Shown piece by piece: positions 22,251-33,550 of a stretch of DNA of 64,000 nt (position 1 is its first letter; each line of letters begins with the position of its first letter). Source of the DNA: Nageia nagi (taxonomy: Eukaryota > Pinophyta). The notes beneath the pieces were generated by a model, which ran no database searches, was not told the DNA's origin, and saw only the letters and a program-made list of their open reading frames with translations. The stretch lies in assembly GCA_050084985.1 (NCBI GenBank), contig JBITNC010000001.1:167524001-167588000 (forward strand), read 5' to 3'. The position numbers and the translations under genes were made by a program.

Positions 22251-23600
22251 TTTGGGTGTTAGGTGTTTGGCTTAGGGTTTAAAGGTTTGAGTTAGGGTTT
22301 AGGGGTTTGGGTTAGGGTTTAAGGTTTAGGGGTTTGGGTTAGGGTTTAAGGTTTAGGGTTTTGGGTTTATTTTTAAGGTTAAGAATTAAAATTTTTGGGG
22401 TTATATATGGTTAGGATTTAGGGGTTTGGATTAAGGGTTTAGGTTAGGGTTTAATTAAGGGTTTGAGTTATGATTGGGAGTTAGGTTTTTATTTTTAACA
22501 TAACTAAAAATTTAATTTATAATATAATATAATTTTAAATTTTAAACATATAATATTTTATTATTTATAAATTTTAAAAATATAATTCAAGTTAGGGGTT
22601 TAGGTTCATGTGTTTAATATTTGGGTTAGGGTTTAAAGGTTTGGGTTAGAGTTTCAGGGTTAAGGGTTGGGATTAGAGTTTAGAGTTAAGAATTAAGAAT
22701 TTTTAGGGTTATATATGGTTAGGAATTAGGGGTTTGGATTAAGGATTAAGGGCTTGGGTTAGTGTTTAATTAAGGGTTTGAGTTACAATTAGAAGTTAAG
22801 GTTTTATTTTAACGTAACTAAAATTTAATTTAAAATTTTAAACATATAATATTTTATTATTTATATAATTCAGGTTAAGGGTTTAGGTTTAGGTGTTTAG
22901 GTTAGGGTTTAAAGGTATGGGTTAGGGTTTATGGGTTAAGGGTTTAGGTTTAATTTTAGGGTTAAAAATTAAAATTTTTAGGGTTATATATAGTTAGGAT
23001 TTAGGGGTTTAGATTAAGGATTAAGGGTTTGGGTTAGTGTTTAATTAAGGGTTTGATTTACAATTAGGAGTTAGAGTTTTATTTTAATGTAACTTAAAAT
23101 TTAATATTTTAAATTTTAAACATATAATATTTTATTATTTATAAATTTTAAAAATATAATTCAAGTTAAGGGTTTAGATTTAGGTGGTAGGTGTTTGGGT
23201 TAGGGTATAAAGGTCTAGATTAGGGTTAGGGGTTATGGTACTTTAAGGGTTAGGGGTTTGGGTTAGGGTTTAAGGGTTTATGTTAGAATTTAAGGGTTAA
23301 GAGTTTAAGGGTTATGGTTAGGAATTAAGGGTAAGGTTAGGATTTAAAGAATATGGTTAGGATTTATTAAATATTATGGTTAGGGTTTAAGGGTTAGGGA
23401 TTAAGATTAGGGTTTAAGAGTTTAGGTTTGACTTAGGGGTTACAATTTAAGGGTTAGGGGTTTAGGTTTGAGTTGAGGTATTAAGATTTAAGTTAAGATT
23501 TAGGGTTTGGGCATGAGTTGAGAGTTAATAATCAAGATATTAGGGGTTATATTTGGTTAGGATTTAGGGGCCGATTAGGGGTTTGGGTTACTCATAAATA
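22251..23600 (+). repeat. Degenerate plant telomere-like repeats with ~285-bp higher-order unit
   Basis: Dense TTTAGGG, GGTTTAGGG, GGGTTTGGG and GGGTTAGGG words are all in one orientation (G-rich strand on plus). From about 22250 to 23170 they form three larger units of roughly 280-295 bp. Each has the telomere-like part followed by an A+T segment with AACATATAATATTTTATTAT, seen at about 22547, 22842 and 23120. After 23170 only the degenerate telomere-like part remains. This is an interstitial array; unrelated sequence flanks both sides. Confidence 0.85.
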
Positions 23601-23816
23601 TTGTTGTAACTTATTGACATAGCTTAAAATAATAGAGGCATGTTGCATTTACAAAGTTAACATCCTAAATTTCTTGCATCATATTCATATTGCAATGTGT
23701 CCCAATGAAAACCTTTATAAATTTAATATTGGCATACTATGTTAGGTTTATTAAATTGAATAATTATAATTTTTTATACTAATAATATTTTTTGTTATTA
23801 TCTTTATTTAGTGATT

Positions 23817-25250
23817 ATCATAGCCAAAAATAGGATAGGAAAGAAGCCAAAACCTCCAAATTCAATGCAAGAAACAAGGGTTTTGTAAGTATTTATTTAT
23901 GAATATTATTTGTTCAATTTTTATTTAATAATACTCATTTCAAAAGAAAAATTAACTTTATTTTTTTTTACCTTTTTAGGAGAGTAAGGTGGTGGCCAAA
24001 CTATATAAAATGGCCACACAATGGATGCAAAGGAAAGATTTATAGAGAAATTAATAGAAAAATGGGCATTGGGCCTTCAACTACTAGGCCTTCTAGGCCC
24101 GCTACTAGTGTAGATCGACCATCATCGATGAACTCATGACCAGATGGTAATATTATTTATTTTTTTAATTTTAAAATATTGATTGAAGTTACCTTTTATG
24201 AATTAAATGTTACATTCATTAAAGATAATCTAAGTAATGTAGTGATTGCAAATGTACAAACTATTAATTGCAAATGTTACATTCATTAAAGATAATCTAA
24301 GTTAATATGGAGACTATATTTACAACATGCAATGGCACCAATGAAATTAAGATTAAGGTGGATAAGAAGGCTATTGTAATCAAAGATCAGAATGGTAAGA
24401 ATTGATTTTAAAAAATATATATTTATATATTTATTTTAGAATATATTAATTTACAAATATTATTAAATTATCTTCAGGGCACTTTTTTTATGACACTCTT
24501 AGGAAATGCACTTTCTACTAGTTCAATCCCACCATAGATCTTGAGTGGAAAAAATAAAGTGAAATAGGTATATATATAATTTTTATGCTTAATTTTATAC
24601 TTAATTTCTTTTAAAAATTATTATTATTAGTACATTTTACTTAATTTTTTAATTCATTTTCTAACAAATTATGTATTTTACAACAAAACAAAGAGTCATA
24701 AATATCTTGAAAGAGAATTTGATGATGCATGGAATCCAAAATGGGCATTGGAACAAATGGAAAATAATTTCAATTGGAGGAGAGATAAAATAAGGAATAA
24801 ATTCAAAAAACTTCCTAAAAATTAATGTAAAGAAAGAAGGCCTATAGATGTTGACAAGAAGGTATGGATGATCCTGATGAAGAAGGTGGAGGAGGAAGCA
24901 CATAAAGAATCCATAGCTAAACCATCATGATTTGGAAAAGATGCACATGCCCAATACAGCACATCTCCCATGACATATACCCATAAGTTAAGCAAATTGA
25001 GAAAAGTAGTGATCAAAATAAGATATGTAAGTATATTAAATTATTTATGTCATATTATATGTGTGAATAGTTATATAATTGAGTTATATGCATAAAATAT
25101 TATTTAAGTAAATATGTATTTTTGCAGTATGATAAATATGGCAAATATCCTACAAAAGAAGTAAAATTTGCCCTAAAAAATTCTTTTCAAGCACTAGTCT
25201 TGAAAATAGCTTCTGATACTATAAGTGATATTTAAGTATTTTTTAATTAA
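23817..25250 (+). pseudogene. CACTA TnpA-like protein, decayed, with exon-intron structure
   Basis: Short exon-like blocks are separated by A+T-rich introns with recognisable borders, for example TTTT|GTAAGTATT near 23886 and TTTTTAG|GAGAGTAAGG near 23980. Translated blocks include VWWPNYIKWPHNGCKGKIYR (about 23990-24050), FNWRRDKIRNKFKKLPKN (about 24770-24820), and a later HKLSKLRKVV. The WRR-K---KKKY segment followed by a charged helix and an HKxGxxS-like stretch resembles the plant En/Spm (Ptta-type) transposase family, whose TnpA-like members bind transposon ends. Several in-frame stops occur. The long block 24672-25027 is the best preserved. Antisense open frames at 24661-25016 are shadows. 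Assignment is tentative. Confidence 0.4.
24205..24302 (+). repeat. 31-bp exact direct repeat
   Basis: The sequence starting AAATGTTACATTCATTAAAG and ending ATAATCTAAGT occurs at 24205-24235 and again at 24272-24302. Confidence 0.85.
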
Positions 25251-26829
25251 TTATATTATTTTAATATTAACTCATAATTTTTTTAGTTTTGCTTATTTAC
25301 TAATATTTAGTTGATTATTCTTTATAGGGTGAGGAGGGTTGACCAAAGGGTGGTCAAGAGGAGGGTGACTAGGAGGGTGGCAAGTTTCCATAATGGATGA
25401 AGATGATGAAGATTACACTAGGAATGATATAAGAAATAAAGAAATGAACACTTCAATCAAATGTCTCCATGTTGATGGGCTCCATAATCTAGTAAGCAAT
25501 AGACACATGGGAGTCTAATCTTTAAGGCATTTTGCATGCACTCCATATTGAAAAGAAATGGAGCTTGTAGTGATACTCATGTATAACTTTTTCATACACT
25601 ATGAAAATACCCTAACAATTCATACTAATACTATTTAAAATCAGTTAGGGTTTAGAGAAGAGGGATGTTGCAAGCAATGCTATTATCAGACCAAACATTT
25701 TGTATGCACAGTTGTAGGAGATCTAGAAAAAGGTATGGGCTTCCATCACATAGGATCTAAAAAATGGTCTTTCATCAAATATTATGGTCTAAAAAGCTAT
25801 CATAGGGGTTTATTTGGCATCATTTTCTTACTATCTAGCAATGTGAAATATAATATTTACAATACGTGGGAATGAATTGTAATGAAAAAACTTGTTCTTG
25901 CACACACTTATGTAGGTCTAGTGAATTTGAACTGTAAATACTTCAATTACATGGGAAAATCTTCAACCTTCTACCCTACATGTTATTCTTTCAATATTTT
26001 TACTACATTTTTATTGGTTTTATATTGAATTCAATGATAATGTGTTATGTGTTATGCTGGAAATAAGATCATATATGTTTAATAATCTTATCTTACAAAT
26101 ATTCCTAACCTAATATTTCACTCATTTTGTGTTCATTCTAGTTTCTACTAGATGACATTCATCAAGCTCTTCTTATGGTTGTGAAGTGCTACATGAATAG
26201 GGAATATTTTACTTGCAATGGACCAATATATCAAGCTCAAAATTAGAAATGTATCATGGCCCATTGTTGTCACTATGGTTGGTATTCATGAGTATTCAAG
26301 ATGAGAAAAAAATTTACAAAATTAGTGTGGCACATATTATGAATGATGAAACTAATTGAAAGTATTTGTAATGAGTGAAGAGGCTTATGAATCAATAGTT
26401 TTTACGAATCATAATTATCTACAATCACTTCTATCTGAAGATAAAAATAAGATAAGCAGTCACAATTATGAGGAAAGGATTAGATTAATGGTAGGCCCAA
26501 CATAGGATGGTTCAACATAGTATTTTTGCCAGATGTTTTGCTACTAGGTGATTAATTACCTAGTAACTATTGAGTGTATCTTTGTTTATTAGGGGATTTA
26601 GAAAAAATATTATTTCATTTTGAATAATAGAAATAAATATCAAGTTAAAAGTTGTAAAAAGCTTTATATTCCATAGTCAAAAGAATTTCAAGGCTATGGA
26701 TATTTAATTTCCTTTTGTATATTATCAAAGGATTTTTTTATACTTATTTTGATAAAATAGGATATGGTTTCATTTTTTATGCATAATCATTTTTACTATG
26801 CATTTTATTAAAAACTTATAGAGCCTTTT
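25251..26829. other. Decayed DNA, nothing firmly identified
   Basis: A patch of GAGGAGGGT repeats (25325-25385) encodes a Gly/Glu-rich stretch. It may be the tail of the TnpA-like gene. Plus-strand pieces around 25600-25790 and 26150-26510 look weakly protein-like, but frames are broken and I recognise no domain. Confidence 0.35.
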
Positions 26830-27190
26830 CAAAAAACCCATTTTATGCATATTTTGTGATCATTATTTTCCATGAAACTATTTTCATACCCCACATCTTG
26901 TCAAACAATCATGGGGCTTTGTGTATTCTTTCATGTTTTGCATACACATCTATTAGGGTATTTTATGCATATGTTACAATTATTCCATTCCATGAAACTA
27001 TGTTTACATCATTCATATTATCAAATAATTTTTGTGCCTTCTATAAAGTTTTGCAATTTATATACATGTTCATCAAGGTATTCATAACCATAGCATCTGA
27101 TAGAAATCAACTTTTAAAGAGTCTTTCATGTACATATAAATCATATTACAAATATTCTAGTTTGGTGCATGTAATCATTATTTGATAAGA
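26830..27190 (-). pseudogene. PPR protein fragment (minus strand)
   Basis: Reading down from about 27130, the frame gives FLSDAMVMNTLMNMYINC, then QKLFDNMNDVNIVSWNGIIV (Q read from the frame), then TYA-stop-N, TLIDVYAKHERIHKAP, LFDKMWGMKIVSWKIMITKY. These are successive 35-40-residue pentatricopeptide repeats of the plant PLS type (ALIDMYAKCGSIEDA-KLFDKM---VVSWNAMI--YA). Such proteins bind organellar RNA. Four or more stops (TAG, TGA, TAA) break the frame, mostly at expected Gln or Trp. At DNA level the two repeats form an exact 120-bp period, with TTTTATGCAT at 26841 and 26961. The plus-strand open frames at 26856-27185 are antisense shadows. Confidence 0.75.
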
Positions 27191-27194
27191 TGTT

Positions 27195-27345
27195 ATGGTT
27201 GTGAATTATTTGATAAGATGCATGATGCAAATAGTTTCAATGAATGCAATGATTTTAAGATATGCACAAAATAAATATATTGAAAGGGTCAATGAATTAT
27301 ATAATAAGATGCATGATGAAGATGAGGACTGAAAGTGATTATATT
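27195..27345 (+). pseudogene. PPR protein fragment (plus strand)
   Basis: The plus strand reads ELFDKMHDA, then after a one- or two-base frameshift IVSMNAMILRYAQNKYIERV and NELYNKMHDED. This is a typical PPR module (LFDKM---IVSWNAMI-GYAQNG---EAL-LF-KM). It lies next to the minus-strand PPR relic in the opposite orientation. GATAAGATG also occurs just upstream at about 27181, suggesting local duplication. Non-functional fragment of about 50 codons. Confidence 0.65.
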
Positions 27346-28360
27346 ACTATGAGAAAATATGCAAACCTCTAGGATCAACAACTAATAATATCTCAATATT
27401 AGCAAGTGTTGTAAGCAATTACCATTTTTGGGATTAAAAACTAAACTTCAAAAGCTTGTAATAGGAAATACCTTTAATGTAATAAAAAATAATTTTAGTA
27501 AAGTTTTTTCATTTCAATATATTTTTAAACTTTGCAATATATTATTGTTAACACCTAAAAAAGAATTTGAATTTAATTAAAATACCATTTTAGGTATTCA
27601 AAATAATTTATTTAATTTATCAAATAAATACTCTTATCATTATGCATGCTCATATACCTTTATGTTTTGTGATAATATGTAATTTTGACATCATAATAAG
27701 CCTAAGAAGGAGCCTTAGCACTAGACCTATTATCTATAAAGGTGGAGGGGTTATGAATGATCAAAGATATGACATAGTCCCAAATCCTTGATAGGTGGAA
27801 ATATACTTGTGTCATTCTTGATTGGTGTTTCCTAAAGCTACCTATCATTTCTAGACTTTTTTATACTTTGAGATTTGTATTCCTATGATATTTTCATCCA
27901 TTCATAGCGATATTCCAAGCTTCAAAGGTGAGATGATGACATCAAGCTAAAGGGTGAGGTATTTTGGAAAAAGTGGTGTCATTGGGTTCCTAATGTTGGC
28001 ATTGGGTTGAGGTTAGATTCATTGCTTCATTCTTCCAAGAAGCTTTTCATTCATCCTCTTTTGATTAGATATCACATTTATTTGTCATCATAGGTAAAGT
28101 ACAAGTTTGTATCTTTCATAAATCCATTTTGATAGGTCAAGGTTAATTAGGTCATTATCATCTTTCATGTCATCATTTTCTATTATTTTGTGGTTAATTG
28201 GTTAAATTGAATATTCTATAAATAACCTTAGTTATTATTATTATGGTTATGAAAATTGGTGAACCCAATTTCTTTTTGATACATCATATTATCCTTCACT
28301 AGTTGCACCAAAATCCTAGGATTTTAGATAAGACTAATATTTTATTTCAAGTGTTTAAAA
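27346..28360 (+). other. Untranslated or LTR-like leader before element 1
   Basis: No coding signal. A TATA-like TTCTATAAATAACC lies near 28213-28226, about 145 bp upstream of the element 1 gag start. TTGGTGAACCCAATTT follows near 28257 and could be a primer-binding site. The stretch from about 27690 may be LTR and leader of element 1. No paired LTR was found. Confidence 0.35.
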
Positions 28361-29130
28361 ATGGAACCAACTGAGTTTCTTACCATGGTTGATATATTTG
28401 ATGGGGAAACCAAAGCTAATCTAAATAAAATGCTTCATGGAAATGAATAAAGAAGTGAAGCCTCTAATATTGGGGGCAATAGTCAATCTATTGGAGCTAC
28501 TCCACCCATTTCTAGGGATTCAAATCCTCTATGTGATGAGATTTGTAATACTAGAGCACCAAATTTACAAGTGGAACCTATTTTGAATATAAATAATGGT
28601 AAGGGAGATCCTATGGTTCATATCAAAGCTTTTGAGATGAAGTTCAAATTAAAATTTTAAGTGAATTACAATTTAATGGCCAAATACTTCCCTACTACAT
28701 ACAAAGGTGATGTACTCAATTGGTACTTATCTTTACCTACTAAATCCATTTATTATTATGCATAACTTATCTCAAAATTTTATATCCATGAGAAGTGCTT
28801 AGTTGGTATGGGAGCTAAACAACTAAAAAATGAATATAAAGAGGTCCCTGCCATAGAATAAGCCACATATAAAGAGAAGCAAAATATTCAAGCAAAGAAA
28901 AATTTTAGAAAGAACACTAGGTTACCTTTAGTTCCCACCATTATGTTCAAGGATTATGTACAAAAGGGACTAATTAAACCTGATCCAAAGCAAGAAATAG
29001 GTTCCCATGATGATAAACATAGTTGGTACTATGAGGAAGAATTTTATGAATATTACAAGTTTAAAGGCCATAAAATGAATTCTTGTATGATACTAAAAAA
29101 TAATTACGTAAATTATTGGATGATATAAAA
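28361..29130 (+). pseudogene. Element 1 (Tat-like Ty3/gypsy) gag
   Basis: The frame opens MEPTEFLTMVDIFDGETKAN and continues with broken Gag sequence. GDPMVHIKAFEMKFKLKF, then MAKYFPTTYKGDVLNWYLSL, match the capsid region of Tat/Ogre-type Ty3/gypsy elements (GDP--H---F------D--MAK-FP-TLKG-A--WY-SLP). The last part, in an open 61-codon stretch at 28943-29128, has HSWYYEEEFYEYYKFKGHKM followed by NSCMILKN, the degenerate zinc-knuckle-like region (C--H---GH-T--C--LK). Stops occur at positions consistent with CAA/CAG to TAA/TAG. Gag forms the virus-like particle. This copy cannot. Confidence 0.75.
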
Positions 29131-29159
29131 TATAGTATGAGACACATGTAGTTGACTCA

Positions 29160-30500
29160 AAGGAAGTTGAACCACTTACAGTGAATGTCATCTTTGACCA
29201 AGAACTATGCAATATCACTAGGAGAGGAAGGCTTAGAGGCAGTGTCAATCTGACCATTACAAAAAGAATGGAGGTCCATTGTAATTTTGATTCATAACAA
29301 CTCCTTGAGAAACTAAAGGTAACTCATGCCAAGATATGTATTTTTGAACTTTTACAATTTTCAATTGATCATAGAAATGCTTTATTTGATGCACTTAAGA
29401 AAACTAAAGTTGATGCAAATATTCATGTTGCTAAATTTATGTAATTAGTAGCTAATCTTGATATTGATTTATTTTATAACATGATTTGCTTTCAAGAGTT
29501 AATTTCTTAGTGAAGATGTTATTAAAAAGAATTTAATACTGTATATCTATGTTAACATTGATGGTATCCCTATTAAGAAAGCATTGATTGACACTAGTTT
29601 TAATGTAAATATTGGTTTAATTGAATTGAAAAAATATTTTCTTCAATTTATGTAAAAATGAAGAAAACCACCATTATCATAAAAGGATTTGATAATACTA
29701 AAAAAAATGTATTGGATATGTATCTATGCTTATTGATGTAGGAGGTAAAATTCTTCATCAAAAAGTCTATGTTTTCCAAGTGAAATTACCATATAACTTG
29801 TTTCTTGGTAGAATATGGATCCATAATATTAGGATTGTTACTTCTACATTACATCATTCAATTAAATTTATGCACAAAGGTAAGCATGTTACTATTTATG
29901 TAGAAGAAAAAATTACAAATATGTGTCAAGCAACTGAGAGGTTTTAGATCCCTCATAGTTTGTTTGAAAATAAGGAAGACATATCAACACCTATAAATGC
30001 TATTATTCCATAATAGGTCACTCTTGGATCATACAAAATCCCAAACATTTACATCTAGAAGAAATTCAAAGAGCTTGAAGGACCTCTTTCTATACTTGAA
30101 ACCTAGCGCTATCACCCATATGAGGATGAAATTGGGCATTACCACTCTATTACTAATAAGGATAAAGATCATTTTGAAGACATGAATGTGATCTATTAGG
30201 AACATTAAGAAAAAATTGCATCATAAAATAAATATATTACTTCTATCTCACAAGTTTCATCAGACCAGGTAATTATGCATTTCAATAGTATTAGTTTTGC
30301 TTTTGCTAGCAATTATATGCATAAATATCAATATGGTAGAAAATGATTAGGTAATAATGAGCAAGGTATCATAGAGTCTATTCCAAATGAAGGTTAATAT
30401 GATAGGAAAATTGATATTGGATTTGATGAGTCTACACCTAGCTCATCCTCATTGCCTTCAATCATTTAGCATATTGATAGTAGTGATTAGAGCTACATCA
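29160..30500 (+). pseudogene. Element 1 gag-protease spacer and aspartic protease
   Basis: After the knuckle-like region come RRGRLRGSVNL and ICIFELLQFSIDHRNALFDA, matching the pre-protease segment of Tat-type elements (I-ELL-SS--HR-ALL-AL). The protease follows with IKKALIDTSFNVNI, a mutated form of the DTGSS-N active site (Gly to Ser, Ser to Phe). Its C-terminal part, open at 29726-29947, contains YNLFLGRIWIHN against the family LLGRPWIH. The conserved segment HSIKFMHKGKHVTI follows. The remaining linker to reverse transcriptase (29950-30500) is open only in pieces. The protease is inactive as written. Confidence 0.7.
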
Positions 30501-30907
30501 AATATATGTTTGATGAATGAGTATGTATGATCCTATGGAAGAGTTATAGGCTTATTATGTTGACCCATTCTTACCTCCTACTTTTTTGGATTGAGTACAC
30601 ATATTCCAGAATGATGACCCTATTCTTAAGAAGCTAGAGGCATAGAGTGAGTTACCTAAATCTAGTGAAAAGAGGCTTGTAACTTGGTTCATGCAATATT
30701 AGGCTTATTTTTATGTGTAGGTCTATAAAATTGATGCATATATTACATGTTAGATGCTTACCCTTTCTTTAAACTTTCATTTACTTTTTTATCAAGTCAT
30801 TCCTAGTTCTAGGTAGTCGATCTTTCATTAACAGGCATTTGTTTCCTTAATGGAGTGGCATCATTGTAATCCTAGCATCATCATGTTGTTCTTCATATAT
30901 CCTAAAG
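30501..30907 (+). other. Degraded linker between protease and reverse transcriptase of element 1
   Basis: Fragments such as YVDPFLPPTFLD and FQNDDPILKKLEA fit the acidic linker of Tat-type pol, but stops are frequent and no domain is recognised. Confidence 0.35.
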
Positions 30908-31770
30908 TTGAGTTTAGATGTAATACTAGGGGCATTTACTATGCCTCCCCAACTTATTTATGAAATATTATGTCTTAGTGAAGAAATAGAAGAAGTAAAC
31001 ATTAATACCCAAGAGGATCCCAAGTTGATCAAAATAAGAGCTTGGTTAACCTTGGTAGAATGGGAAAGGTACCACCTATTGTTAAAAGAATTATCTAATT
31101 TTTTTAATTGGTATTATTCTAATATGCCTAGTATTGAACCTAATTTTGTCACTCATAGTTTAGTTTTCAATGAAATATAAAACTAGTCCAACAAAACCCT
31201 AGAAAAATGCATCTTATGGTAGTTCTTCCCATTAAAAAGGAAATTAAAAAGTATCTTATTGTTGAATTTATTATTCCTATTGATTATGCTCCATATATTT
31301 ATAACATTATACCTATAGCTAAGCCTAATGGTGAAATAAGATGTACAAATTTTAGATATATCAATAAGGCATTACCTAAATATGCATTTCCTTTGCCTAA
31401 CATTGATGTGATTATAGATTCAACAACATAACATGAAATTTTATTTTTCATGGATGGATTTTCCTACTACAATAAAATAAGTATAAATAAGGAGGATTAA
31501 TATAAGATAACTTGTCTTACTTCTTGGGGTACATTTTGTTGGGTGTTCATGCCTTCTAGTCTAAAGAATGTAGGTGCAACTTATCAAAGAGCCACAGTGA
31601 GTGTGTTTCATGATATGATTCATGAAATTATTGAGGTTCATGTTAATGATATCCTATTAAATTCTAAATCCAAGGATAAATACATTTCATATTTAAGAAA
31701 GTTATTCCAAATAATGAGAGAATATAAGTTGAAATTATAGTGAGAAATTTGTGCTCAAGGTTCCTCAACA
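30908..31770 (+). pseudogene. Element 1 reverse transcriptase, truncated
   Basis: From 31207 the frame reads PIAKPNGEIRCTNFRYINKA and YAFPLPNIDVIID, then after one TAA (expected Gln or Gly region) FFMDGFSYYNKI, SWGTFCWVFMPSSLKNVGAT and YQRATVSVFHDMIHEI. These are fingers and palm motifs of Tat/Athila Ty3/gypsy RT (PLPNID, FMDGFSGYNQI, WGTFCY-VMPFGLKNAGATYQR). The catalytic YVDD is HVND at 31639-31650, so the first Asp is lost. The upstream 30908-31180 stretch is the N-terminal linker. Homology ends near 31770, where unrelated LTR-like DNA begins. RNase H and integrase of this element are missing, so it was probably cut by a later insertion. Confidence 0.8.
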
Positions 31771-33059
31771 AGCTTAAACTTATCAAAATCACACACAAAC
31801 CTCATTATACATAACAATTCTCTACTAGGTGTGCACTCACCACAATATAAGCAGAAATATGATAAAATATTGAAATAATAAACTAAAACTTTGTAAGAAC
31901 ATAAATAAACCCTAAATGCATCTAAATGTTAAAGGGAGTCTTCTATCCTAGGCCCTTTAAGGCACCTACATGAGCTTGGAGTAAGTTTCCTCACTCCAAA
32001 GAAGCATGTGAGCCCCCAAGCCCTCAAATCATTCAGAATAAATGAAATTGAAATCCCTATTATGCAAATGCTTGTGTTTATATGATCTTTAAACAATTTT
32101 TGATATGATGTTTACACTTTAGATGGTCAAAAAATGAGATCTAGTGCACAAAACTTTTAAAAACCTTAAATTATTTAAAATTAAAATATCTTTAAAGATC
32201 ATTTACCCATGAGATCTAATGAATGTTTATAACATGTTTTTATACTATTATGAGTTCAAACAATGATTTCAATGGTGGAAATGAAAACTAATATGATTTT
32301 AGCCTAACAAAATACTACATGCACAAAATTTTAGTGGAGGATACAAAGGTAGGTCTTCCAAAGCTCTTCCATGGTTTTGGTCTCTTCCAATCCCTGTAAA
32401 AACCTTGAATACACCAAATATATGCAATAATTCACCAATTCAACTATAAATTCAGCATGAAGATCTTACCACTCCTCCATTAGAGGTAGCTTGATGAAGT
32501 TTGATAGATAATTTGGGGAGTAAACCCTTGGAATATTAAAACTTAACTTCAAACTTATCTTTAAACCCTATCTTGATCACTTGAGAGCAAATTAGGAGCA
32601 TAAAATCATATTAGAGCAATTTCAAAATTAGGAGCACAAATAATCCAATAGAGAGAATTATATTTTTTCATTGAGTTATATACTCCTTTTTGTCACTTAA
32701 GTGAGAAATGCTAAATACCCAATTTTGCACCTTTTTAAATTAAAGCTCAACTTTTGCTCTAATTTGACTTTTTAAATAGTTTAATTTTGCTCCATAAGCA
32801 TTAGGAGTACATCTATAATGCATAAAAACATATCAATGTTTATAAAAATGCATCTACTAAAAAAAGGTACAATTTTCAATGTCTACATTTTGCCCATGTT
32901 GTACTAGGTCTTTTGCACAAAAGACTTAGTTAAACAAGTGTAGATACATCAATATTAGTTAGAAAACATTTTAAAATTTGAACTTGAAACATAAAAATTT
33001 CAAACATTTTGAACAAATATGTAAAAATAACACATTCATAACATGAAAAACATATAATA

Positions 33060-33550
33060 GAGAATAATCATGAATGAGGATTTGAATGTAGTATTCATCA
33101 AATTAGAAACCTAACTCATGTATCCTAATTGGAAAAAAGAAAAAAATATAGAACAATCATGAATAGGGATTCAAATGTAGTATTCATTGAATTCGAAACC
33201 TAATCCATGTGTCCTAGTTGGAAAAAGCAAAAAAATGGAACAAAATATGGATGATAAATTTAATGCCCTTTAGTGACAATTCAACCCTACTTAATTTGTT
33301 CTCGTAGTTGGAAAAAAAAGAATAAAAATAGAGAACAATCATGAATAGGGATTAAAATGTAGTATTCATCAAATTCAAAACCTAAACAAAGTGTTATTAT
33401 AGGTGGATTTAGAAAAAATATACATAGCTATTTGAATTCAAGATTCACTAAATAGGATAAGTAATGTGTTCATTGAAAAATTTAGAATAAATATGAGTCA
33501 TCATTTGAATTCAAGATTTATTAAATACGTTATTCAATGTGTTCTTGGAA
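33060..33550 (+). repeat. ~90-bp minisatellite
   Basis: AATCATGAATRRGGATT begins units at 33065, 33155 and 33336 (90 bp, then 2 x 90 bp), with a diverged unit between. Two further shorter, diverged units carry TTTGAATTCAAGATT near 33433 and 33512. The units end in AGTTGGAAAAA or a similar word. Confidence 0.75.

Noticed and set aside
21420-23600. A chromosome end
   Set aside because: The telomere-like repeats are degenerate, mixed with A+T linkers, and flanked on both sides by kilobases of other sequence.
24661-25016. Two minus-strand ORFs
   Set aside because: They lie opposite the best-kept exon of the TnpA-like relic and have no domain.
26856-27185. 109-codon plus-strand ORF
   Set aside because: Antisense shadow of the minus-strand PPR relic. 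No domain in this frame.
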